From the NCBI GenBank assembly GCA_028287135.1, contig JAQBQE010000063.1, positions 1 to 64,000 on the forward strand: 64,000 nt of DNA. Direction: 5' to 3'. This stretch comes from Myxococcales bacterium. Its GTDB lineage: Bacteria > Myxococcota_A > Polyangia > Haliangiales > Haliangiaceae. Of this stretch, positions 50,908 through 58,306 are shown piece after piece; position 1 is the stretch's first letter, and every line of letters starts with the position of its first letter. The translations under genes were made by a program, and so were the position numbers. Below the pieces are notes generated by a model that was not told where the DNA came from, did not search any database, and worked only from the letters and a program-made list of their open reading frames with translations.

Positions 50908-51966
50908 ATGCGCACTATCAATTCTTCACGTCTTCTTCTCGCCACCGCCCTCGTCGCGCTCGTGACCCTCGCGGGTTGTCCGAAGGGCAAGGGAATGCCC
51001 GGTGGCGGCGGCATGCCCGGTGGCGGCAGCATCCCGGGCGGCGATAGCGTCCCCGGCGGTCTCGGTGGTGAGTCCGGCATGGTCGACCCGAACAGCTGCG
51101 GCAACTACGCCGCGTCCGATGCAGGCCGCAAGCTGAAGGCGTTCCTCCAGGCGACCAAGCAGCTGCACGAGACCACCGAGGCGACCATCCAGGTCGTCAA
51201 GCAGAGCTGCATCATGATGGGCAACGAGCTCGGCATGGTCGAGGGCGACTACCAGGGCGAGACCAAGGATATCTGCGCCAAGGTCTGGGGCGCGTATCGC
51301 GATAACTTCAAGGTCGCGTTCAAGACGAAGGCTGCCCTCAAGATCAAGTACAAGCCGGCCGTCTGCCGGATCAACGTCGACGCGCAGGCCAAGGCCGCCG
51401 CGGAGTGCGAGGGCAAGGCATCGGCTGATGTCGGCGCGACCTGCACCGGCGTGTGCAACGGCAAGTGCGAAGGCACCTGCGCGGGCAAGGCCGGCACCGG
51501 CGGCTCGGGCGGCGACTGCAACGGCGAGTGCAAGGGCACCTGCCGTGGCACGTGCGAAGGTCACGCTGACGTCAACGCGAGCGCGGAGTGCCGCACCAAC
51601 GCGACCGTTCGCGCATCGGTCGACATGGACTGCACCGAGCCGGAGCTCGAGGTCTCGATGGACGCCAAGGCGACCCTCGACAAGTCGAAGGCGGAGATGG
51701 TCATCAAGGCGATCAAGGCCGGCGTCCCGAAGCTCCTCTCGGTCAAGGCTCGCATGGAGCCGCTCAAGTACGCGGTTGGCATCTGGGCCAAGAGCGCACA
51801 GGATCTGAAGGGCTCGGCTCGCACGCTCGCGACGTCGTTCAAGGATCAGGCTTTGTGCATCACGGGGCAGATCGCCGCTGCGGCGTCGCTGATCGGCAAC
51901 ATCCAGGTCAACGTGTCGGTCTCGGTCGAAGTCTCGGCCGAAGCGTCCGGCAGCGTTGGCGGCTGA
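50908..51966 (+). CDS. Lipoprotein with Gly-Met-Pro linker and a Cys-rich knot
   Basis: This 352-residue protein has a lipobox (VALVTLAGC, Cys24) and a strong ribosome-binding site (AAGGGGAG). The linker repeats GMPGGG/GSIPGG (about 28-52). The central region has a cysteine pattern with repeats of C-x3-C-x3-C (VCNGKCEGTCAGK; DCNGECKGTCRGTCEGH), suggesting a disulfide- or metal-rich knot. A helical region (about 230-350) follows. No known family. Conserved in style with other Myxococcota surface lipoproteins, by impression only. Confidence 0.8.
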   Translation: MRTINSSRLLLATALVALVTLAGCPKGKGMPGGGGMPGGGSIPGGDSVPGGLGGESGMVDPNSCGNYAASDAGRKLKAFLQATKQLHETTEATIQVVKQSCIMMGNELGMVEGDYQGETKDICAKVWGAYRDNFKVAFKTKAALKIKYKPAVCRINVDAQAKAAAECEGKASADVGATCTGVCNGKCEGTCAGKAGTGGSGGDCNGECKGTCRGTCEGHADVNASAECRTNATVRASVDMDCTEPELEVSMDAKATLDKSKAEMVIKAIKAGVPKLLSVKARMEPLKYAVGIWAKSAQDLKGSARTLATSFKDQALCITGQIAAAASLIGNIQVNVSVSVEVSAEASGSVGG

Positions 51967-52027
51967 GAGATAGTCGGGGCCCTCGGGGGGCTAGCGCTGC
52001 GAGGGGGTTTGGTGTAGCAAGCCTCCC

Positions 52028-53443
52028 ATGAAGACGCTCACCGAGTTCTCGACGCTGACCCTTCGCAAAGCGGCCGAGGCACGCGCCTCCGTCCGCGCCG
52101 CGATGGGCGGCTCCGCACCCGCTGCTGCCGAGGCGCCCTCCGAGGCCCCCGCAGCAGAGGACACCACCCAGGCAGCTGGCGACGCGCCGAGCGAGCCTGG
52201 TGGTGATGTGGCGGCCGAGGCGTCCGCCGAGGGCGGCGCCGAGGCGTCCGCCGAGGGCGGCGCCGAGGCTGGTGGCACCGAGGCTGCGGCCGAGGGCGGC
52301 GAGTCCGCCGAAGGCGGCGAAGCGGCGGCTCCTGCCAAGGCAGCCGATCCCGCGATCGAAGGGGTCGCGCAGGCCCTCGGCGTTCAGCCGGACAAGGCGG
52401 CCCGGCTGCTCGAGGCGCTCGACATCGTCGGCGGTCAGATCGATCAGGTCCGCCTGGTCCGCGTCTACCAGGGCGAGACCGGTCCGCATAACTCGGTCGC
52501 GCGCGGCGAGTTCCATTACGTCATCGATCGCGTTGCCGGTGCGCAGCGCGCGCGCCGCGATGATCGCGGCAGTGATCGCGGTCGTAGCGGCGGCGGTGAT
52601 CGCGGTCGCAGCGGCGGCGGCGGCGGTGGCGGCGGCGGCGGCGCTGGTGGTGCTGGCGGCCGTGGCGGCCCCGGTGGCCCGGGTGGTCGTGACAAGCCGC
52701 GCGGTCTCGGCAGCCTCGTCCACGGCGCTCGCAAGGACGACAAGAAGGAAGAGGACGATCGTGGCCCGCGTGGCGAGCTCCCGAAGGCCGGCATCGGCTG
52801 GCAGCTCACCGCAGCGCCGCGTGACTTCACCAAGGGTCGCGGTGGTCCCGGCGGTCCGCGGGGTCCCGGTGGCGATCGCGATCGGCGCGGTCCCGGCGGT
52901 CCGCGGGGTCCCGGTGGTCCGCGTGGCCCCGGTGGCCCGGGTGGCCGCAGCTTCGGTGGACCGCGTGGTCCCGGGGGTGGCGGCTACGGCGGCGGTGGCG
53001 GTGGCGGCGGATATGGCGGTGGCCCGGCCGGCGAGCAGCGCCTCGGTCCGGACGGCCAGCCGCTTCCTCAGGACGATCGCGGTCGCGGTGGCTACGGTCC
53101 CCGCGGTGCTGGCGGCGGTGGTGGTGGTGGCCCTCGCCCGCCGCGTCCCCCCCGCGAGCAGCGCCTCGGCCCGGATGGCCAGCCGCTGCCGCCCGAGCCG
53201 CGCCTCGGCCCCGATGGTCAGCCGTTGCCGCCGAAGCCGCGCCGTGACCGCAAGCCGATCGGCCCCGACGCAAACGGTATGGGGCCTGACGGAAAGCCGT
53301 GGGATCCCGCGCGCCGCGCGCAGCGCGTCGCCGAGCGTCAGTCCGCGCCGGATGGTTCGCAGGGCGGAATGAATTCGCAGCAGGGTGGCACCGTCGAAGG
53401 CCCGGGCTCCACGGGTGAGTCCGCCGAAGCCACGAAGGAATAA
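52028..53443 (+). CDS. Low-complexity RGG-rich protein with GPDGQPLP repeats
   Basis: This 471-residue protein has no signal peptide. The N-terminus (TLTEFSTLTLRKAAEARASV) is helical. An Ala/Glu-rich acidic stretch follows (about 30-110). A small folded part (about 115-175) includes GVAQALGVQPDKAARLLEAL and QVRLVRVYQGETGPHNSVAR. Most of the rest is Arg-Gly-Gly/Gly-Pro-Gly low complexity (GGRGGPGGPGGRD; RGPGGPRGPGG). The short unit RLGPDGQPLP occurs three times, with a fourth degenerate copy. RGG regions in other organisms bind RNA or drive condensation; that role is inference here. Confidence 0.8.
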   Translation: MKTLTEFSTLTLRKAAEARASVRAAMGGSAPAAAEAPSEAPAAEDTTQAAGDAPSEPGGDVAAEASAEGGAEASAEGGAEAGGTEAAAEGGESAEGGEAAAPAKAADPAIEGVAQALGVQPDKAARLLEALDIVGGQIDQVRLVRVYQGETGPHNSVARGEFHYVIDRVAGAQRARRDDRGSDRGRSGGGDRGRSGGGGGGGGGGAGGAGGRGGPGGPGGRDKPRGLGSLVHGARKDDKKEEDDRGPRGELPKAGIGWQLTAAPRDFTKGRGGPGGPRGPGGDRDRRGPGGPRGPGGPRGPGGPGGRSFGGPRGPGGGGYGGGGGGGGYGGGPAGEQRLGPDGQPLPQDDRGRGGYGPRGAGGGGGGGPRPPRPPREQRLGPDGQPLPPEPRLGPDGQPLPPKPRRDRKPIGPDANGMGPDGKPWDPARRAQRVAERQSAPDGSQGGMNSQQGGTVEGPGSTGESAEATKE

Positions 53444-53545
53444 GCACTTACGGAAGCGACGGCATAACGAAGGTCACAGTCGAGAAACCCGGAGCGCTGG
53501 CCGGTGTCGACGAGTTATCTTCGAAGCGAAACGAAAGGGTGTCCC

Positions 53546-54016
53546 ATGTCCATCCGCATGATGTCCGTCGCTGTCCTCGCTGCTGCGCTCGTCGTGAGCG
53601 GAGTCGCCTCCGCTGACGTGTCCAAGGGCGTGATCAACGCCTTCAAGGGTCAGCTCATCGTCAGCAAGGGCGAGCTGCCCGAGGGCAAGAACGACAAGGA
53701 GACGATCTCGAAGATCAAGGTCGCGAAGCTCGCGGCCCTGACCGGCGAGGCGCAAGAGGACGTCACGTACTGGAACTTCCACTACACGGCGTTCCTGTCG
53801 AAGACGGGCTCCTCGAAGCTCAAGCTCGAGTTCTACAACGGCAAGCAGCTCGCGGCGGACAAGACCCTGGACGGCATCGACGCGAAGAGCGCGGTGCTCT
53901 CGGGCGACATCTCGATCAACGAGGACGAAGGTCTCGCCAAGGGCAAGACGTACACCGTCAAGCTCGTCAACGAGCGCGATCAGGTCATCTCGTCCGCGTC
54001 GCTCACGATGAAGTGA
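53546..54016 (+). CDS. Secreted protein of unknown function
   Basis: This 156-residue protein has a signal peptide (MMSVAVLAAALVVSGVASA) and a ribosome-binding site (AAAGGGTG). The mature part is Lys/Asp-rich, with KGVINAFKGQLIVSKGEL, then FYNGKQLAADKTLDG and YTVKLVNERDQVISSASLTM. It is probably a small beta-sandwich of the kind that has a role in envelope stress or binding. No family was recognised. It lies 103 bases after the RGG-rich protein gene. Confidence 0.72.
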   Translation: MSIRMMSVAVLAAALVVSGVASADVSKGVINAFKGQLIVSKGELPEGKNDKETISKIKVAKLAALTGEAQEDVTYWNFHYTAFLSKTGSSKLKLEFYNGKQLAADKTLDGIDAKSAVLSGDISINEDEGLAKGKTYTVKLVNERDQVISSASLTMK

Positions 54017-54032
54017 GCCGCTGCCGAGGGTT

Positions 54033-56033
54033 TCAGCCCTCGGAGATGACGCGCTTGCACGCAGCGACGACGGCCGCGGTCGAGATCCCGAGCTTCTCGA
54101 GCACGATCTCGCCAGGCGCCGAGGCACCGTAGCGGTCGATGCCGATCGCGATGCCGCGGTCGCCGATCCACTCGCGCCAGCCCATCGTCACGCCGGCCTC
54201 GACCGAGACCCGGCGGCGGCGATCATGCGGCAGCACGGACTCGCGATACGCGACGGGCTGCGCCGCGAACAGCTCCCAGCACGGCATCGAGACCACGCGC
54301 GCGGAGACCTTGTCCTTCGCGAGCTCGTCGCGCGCAGCGAGCGCGAGCGAGACCTCGGAGCCGGTTGCGATGATGATCACGTCGGTCCCATCCGCGAGAA
54401 CGTAGGCCCCCTTCTCGGCTCCCGGTGCACCCGGCTGCGTGACGATCGGCAGGTCCTGGCGTGACAGCACGAGACCGGTCGGGCCGTGCGCGTTCGCGAG
54501 CGCGTAGCGCCAGCCCGCCGTCGTCTCGTTGCCATCGGCGGGACGAAATATGGAGAGGTTCGGCACCACGCGCAGCGCCATCAGATGCTCGACGGGCTGG
54601 TGCGTCGGACCGTCCTCGCCGAGGCCAACGGAATCGTGCGTCCACACGAAGATCGCGGGCTGCTTGTTGAGCGAGGCGAGCCGGACCGGCGGTCGCATGT
54701 AATCGGAGAACACGAAGAACGTCGCGACGAACGGCCGGACGCCACCGTGATAGAGCATCCCGTTGCCGATCGCGCCCATCGCGTGCTCGCGGATGCCGAA
54801 CCGGAGGTTGCGTCCCGCGCCCTCGTGGTTGTAGTCACCGCCGGGAACGATGGTCTTTGTCGACCCGCCGAGATCGGCGTCGCCGCCGAACAGCCACGGG
54901 ATCCGCTTCGTCAGCTCGGCCATCACCTTGCCCGAGGCGCTCCGCGTCGCGATCGGCGCGGTGAACGACGGGAGGTTCGCGTCCCAGCCCGCCGGGAGCT
55001 CGCCGCGGACGGCGAGATCGAGCTCCATCGCGAGCTCCGGGAACGCGAGCTTGTACGCCGCGAGCTTCTCGCGCCACGCGGCGTGCGAGGTGGCGCCGCG
55101 CTTCACCGCTTCGCCGAAGTGCTGCTTGACCGCGTCGGGGATCAGGAACTTCGCTTCCGGATCCCAGCCGAGCTTGGTCTTGGTCGCCGCGATCTCGGCA
55201 TCGCCGAGCGGCGATCCGTGCGCCGACGAGGTGCCCGCCTTCTTCGGCGAGCCGTACCCGATCGTCGTGCGGATGATGATAATCGACGGCTTCGCGGTCT
55301 CGTCCTTCGCGGCGCGGATCGCCGCGTCGAGCGCTTCGAGATCGGTGTCCCCGTTCTCGACGTGGAGCACGTGCCAGCCCTGCGCCTGGTAGCGCGCGCC
55401 GACGTCCTCGGACATCACGAGGCTGAGCGGACCGTCGAGCGTGATCTGGTTTGCGTCGTAGAGGTAGACGAGCTTGCCGAGGCCGAGGTGGCCCGCGATG
55501 CTCGCCGCTTCCATCGCGACGCCTTCCATCACGTCGCCATCGGAGACCAGCGCGAACGTGTGGTGATCGATGATGTCGTGACCGGGGCGGTTGAAGTGGG
55601 TCGCGAGGTAGCGCTCGGCGAGTGCCATGCCGACGGCGTTCGCAGCGCCCTGCCCGAGCGGGCCCGTCGTGGCCTCGACGCCCGGGGTCTCGTGCGCACC
55701 CGGGTGATCACCGGACTGCCACTCGGGATGGCCCGGCGTCCTGCTGCCCCACTGCCGGAAGTTCTCGAGCTCGGACAGCGGCAGCTCGTAGCCGGTGAGA
55801 TGCAGCAGCGAGTAGAGCAGCATCGAGCCGTGCCCCGCGGACAGCACGAACCGATCACGATCGAACCAGTGCGGACATTTCGGATCGTGCTTGAGGTGGC
55901 GTTGCCACAGTGTGTACGCCATCGGCGCGCAACCCATCGGCAACCCGGGGTGACCCGAGTTGGCTTTCTGGATGGCGTCCATCGCCAACGTACGGATCGT
56001 GTTGATCGACAGCGTCGGAAGGTCGGTCGTCAT
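54033..56033 (-). CDS. tkt: Transketolase
   Basis: Transketolase moves two-carbon ketol units between sugar phosphates using thiamine diphosphate, joining glycolysis and the pentose phosphate pathway. Of its 666 residues, AGHGSMLLY is at about 66-74 and the ThDP/metal motif SDGDVMEG at 164-171, followed by [10 protein letters not shown]. The pyrimidine domain includes [17 protein letters not shown]. The ATG is the one that starts [20 protein letters not shown], the usual N-terminus. It is monocistronic, divergent from a CxxCH lipoprotein gene 40 bases away. Confidence 0.97.
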   Translation of the reverse strand: MTTDLPTLSINTIRTLAMDAIQKANSGHPGLPMGCAPMAYTLWQRHLKHDPKCPHWFDRDRFVLSAGHGSMLLYSLLHLTGYELPLSELENFRQWGSRTPGHPEWQSGDHPGAHETPGVEATTGPLGQGAANAVGMALAERYLATHFNRPGHDIIDHHTFALVSDGDVMEGVAMEAASIAGHLGLGKLVYLYDANQITLDGPLSLVMSEDVGARYQAQGWHVLHVENGDTDLEALDAAIRAAKDETAKPSIIIIRTTIGYGSPKKAGTSSAHGSPLGDAEIAATKTKLGWDPEAKFLIPDAVKQHFGEAVKRGATSHAAWREKLAAYKLAFPELAMELDLAVRGELPAGWDANLPSFTAPIATRSASGKVMAELTKRIPWLFGGDADLGGSTKTIVPGGDYNHEGAGRNLRFGIREHAMGAIGNGMLYHGGVRPFVATFFVFSDYMRPPVRLASLNKQPAIFVWTHDSVGLGEDGPTHQPVEHLMALRVVPNLSIFRPADGNETTAGWRYALANAHGPTGLVLSRQDLPIVTQPGAPGAEKGAYVLADGTDVIIIATGSEVSLALAARDELAKDKVSARVVSMPCWELFAAQPVAYRESVLPHDRRRRVSVEAGVTMGWREWIGDRGIAIGIDRYGASAPGEIVLEKLGISTAAVVAACKRVISEG

Positions 56034-56073
56034 CGGCGAGCGGAAGCTAGCATGATGGTACGATGCGCGAGGC

Positions 56074-57843
56074 ATGGGGAACGCTAGACGTTTGGTTCTG
56101 CTCGGGTTGTTGTCGACGGTGAACGCGTGTGGTGGCAAGACGCCGCAGCCAACGCCGGGGCGTGGCTCCGGAGCGGGATCGGCGGTTACCACCACGGAGG
56201 CGAAGCCGCCCGAGCCGCCGCCGGCGGCCGATCGCCCCCCGGAGCTGTTCGAGCCCGCGATCAAGAAGGTCGGCGTCGGCCAGACGGTCAGCTTCTCGAC
56301 CGCCGCGATCGATCAGGATCTCGACGAGACGCGCGTCGAGGTCACCAGGATGCCGGCCTCGGCGAAGTTCGATCCGATCACCCAGACGGTGACGTGGACG
56401 CCGACGAAGGCCGATATCCCGGGCGGTGAGTTCACGCTCCAGATCACGCAGCCCGGCAAGAAGGGGTCTCAGACCGAGAGCTGGCTGATCGACGTCGATC
56501 CCAAGAAGCAGCCGCTGCCGGTCGCCGAGACGCAGACCGCGATCATCGAGACCGTGCTGATGATCCGCCAGCCCAAGCGGCTCGAGCAGATCAACAAGGA
56601 CTGGCCGCTCGACAAGATGCTGCTCGTCAGCGCCGAGAACTTCAAACCCCAGTTCGACGCGGAGAAGGCCAAGGCCCTCGGTGCGCTCGACAAGAAGGTC
56701 CTGTTCGATGGCTTTCTCACCGGGCTCGCACAGACCCACCAGAATCCGCGCCTCGATCCGGCGTCGCCGCAGTTCGACAAGGCGGTGTTCGGGGATCCCG
56801 CGGCGTGGAAGATCGTCACGCTACGCCCGCGGATCGATCGCGCGTGGACCGAGCTCCGCGTCGTCTACCAGGCGGTGAAGGCGCCCGAGCCGGTGTTCGC
56901 GATGTTCCGGATCCGTCCGGTCACCGAGTTCGTGCCGGCGCTGCCCCGCCCCGCCGAGGAGAAGGCGACGAACAACAAGGTGTTCCTCGGGCTGGTCGCA
57001 AAGCACCTGCTGCCCGGCGGTGCGCCGAGCGAGAAGCTCCTCAAGGATCAGGCCGGTCACGGCAAGGTGGTCGCCGCGTTCATGAAGGAATTCATGGCGT
57101 ACGACGACACCAAGACGGCGCCGTACCTCAAGACGTTCTCGATCGGGATCGCGACCGAGGCACGGATGGGCGGAGGCAGCGCGCGCAACCCCGATGGCAC
57201 GTACAAGAACGGCGACGGCTGGGGCTGGAGCGCGATGAAGCCGTTCATCACGCCCGACGGCAAGAGCCAGCAGTACACCAACGTGATCATCCCGGGGTTC
57301 TGGACCAAGACGGTGCCGTCCGAGGACAAGAAGAGCTGGATCCCGACGTGCGGTCCGCGCTGGACCACGGGCGACAAGCAACTGGCGCCCGGTCACGACG
57401 TCCTCTGTCGCAAGACGCTCGGCTTTGTCGACCTCCCGTCGATCGAATCGTTCGGCAGTGGCGACAAGGTCAAGGGCGCCCGGATCGACGCCAATCACCT
57501 GTTCGTCGAGCACAAGAACAAGTTCATGGTCGCCGACCTCGCCCTCGACGACGGCCGTCGTGACGTCGGCGAGGAGAACGGCATGACCTGCTCGCAGTGC
57601 CACATCCGCAACTTCGGCATGCACGACTACGCCGACCTCGCGAACACCGATCCGACGCAGGGCGTCCCGAAGACCCGCAACAAGAAGATCGCGACCCTCA
57701 ACTTCGTGATCGTCCCGTCGACGCACTGGGAGGAGTTCACGCTCGACTTCCTCAAGCACCAGGAGTGCCGCGCGAAGCAGAACTACGAGCAGTTCCTCGG
57801 GGCAGATGCCGCGAAGGGACTCACCTGCCCGCTCGCGCCGTAG
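56074..57843 (+). CDS. Lipoprotein with a single c-type haem motif
   Basis: This 589-residue protein has a signal with lipobox [11 protein letters not shown] (Cys19) and a Pro/Thr/Gly-rich linker. A cadherin- or Ig-like domain follows (about 60-140: [19 protein letters not shown] and [19 protein letters not shown]). The large C-terminal part carries one haem c motif CSQCH (near residue 508), followed by [14 protein letters not shown]. Attachment of haem would need a distal ligand not identified here. It is probably a periplasmic electron-transfer or redox lipoprotein. It lies upstream of the Fe-S membrane protein, separated by a repeat element. Confidence 0.8.
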   Translation: MGNARRLVLLGLLSTVNACGGKTPQPTPGRGSGAGSAVTTTEAKPPEPPPAADRPPELFEPAIKKVGVGQTVSFSTAAIDQDLDETRVEVTRMPASAKFDPITQTVTWTPTKADIPGGEFTLQITQPGKKGSQTESWLIDVDPKKQPLPVAETQTAIIETVLMIRQPKRLEQINKDWPLDKMLLVSAENFKPQFDAEKAKALGALDKKVLFDGFLTGLAQTHQNPRLDPASPQFDKAVFGDPAAWKIVTLRPRIDRAWTELRVVYQAVKAPEPVFAMFRIRPVTEFVPALPRPAEEKATNNKVFLGLVAKHLLPGGAPSEKLLKDQAGHGKVVAAFMKEFMAYDDTKTAPYLKTFSIGIATEARMGGGSARNPDGTYKNGDGWGWSAMKPFITPDGKSQQYTNVIIPGFWTKTVPSEDKKSWIPTCGPRWTTGDKQLAPGHDVLCRKTLGFVDLPSIESFGSGDKVKGARIDANHLFVEHKNKFMVADLALDDGRRDVGEENGMTCSQCHIRNFGMHDYADLANTDPTQGVPKTRNKKIATLNFVIVPSTHWEEFTLDFLKHQECRAKQNYEQFLGADAAKGLTCPLAP

Positions 57844-57903
57844 GACAGGAGGGGCACGTCGAGCGCGGCGAGCGCGTGGTGAGGTACGCGAGCCTGGAGA
57901 TCT

Positions 57904-58146
57904 AACCGCAGAGCCGCAGAGGCCGCAGAGCAGAACTTTTTCTTCGAAGCGCGCTGATGTCCCGGAGCAGATGCTGACGCTCCCAGAACAGATACTGACG
58001 CTCCCAGAACACATGCTGAGACTCCAGAGCAGATCATGATCATGGCCCGAGCCACACCGATGGACGGACCTCCGAGCAGAGGACGAACCAGTTCTCGAAG
58101 AGAAGGGTTGTTCTCTCGGCTCTGCGCCCTCTGCGGCTCTGCGGTT
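57904..58146. repeat. Long inverted-repeat element between genes
   Basis: The arms 57904-57930 and 58120-58146 are 27 bases long and inverted copies with a single mismatch. Beyond them a weaker resemblance continues inward (AGAAC, then CTTCGA on both sides). Each arm is itself built of CCGCAGAG tandem units. The interior holds the 21-base repeats described separately. It sits between the haem lipoprotein and the Fe-S membrane protein. The rest of 57844-58306 contains no gene. It resembles dispersed non-coding elements of other large genomes, from memory. Confidence 0.62.
57965..58035 (+). repeat. 21-base tandem repeats inside the inverted-repeat element
   Basis: Copies GAGCAGATGCTGACGCTCCC(A) at 57965-57985, 57986-58006 and 58007-58026 (one base shorter), with a partial fourth copy from 58027. 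The unit reads GARCASATRCTGASRCTCCCA. Confidence 0.7.
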
Positions 58147-58218
58147 CACCTCCGAGGGAACGGAGCTAACCGTCCAGCACACAGCCTCGGGGCGAAGCCC
58201 GGAACCAGCTCTGTGATT

Positions 58219-58240
58219 GGCGGCCTTGGCGCCTTGGCGG
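58219..58240 (+). repeat. GGCCTTGGC short tandem repeat
   Basis: The run GGCGGCCTTGGCGCCTTGGC-GG repeats the nine-base unit GGCCTTGGC twice. It follows the inverted-repeat element and precedes the Fe-S membrane protein start by about 65 bases. Such TTGGCGG-type runs look like a dispersed repeat, by impression. Confidence 0.4.
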
Positions 58241-58306
58241 TCCATCCTCCGAGTGCGTACGGCTCGAACGCGCCACGGCGAGTCCTCCGGTGACTGCGAG
58301 CCTCCT

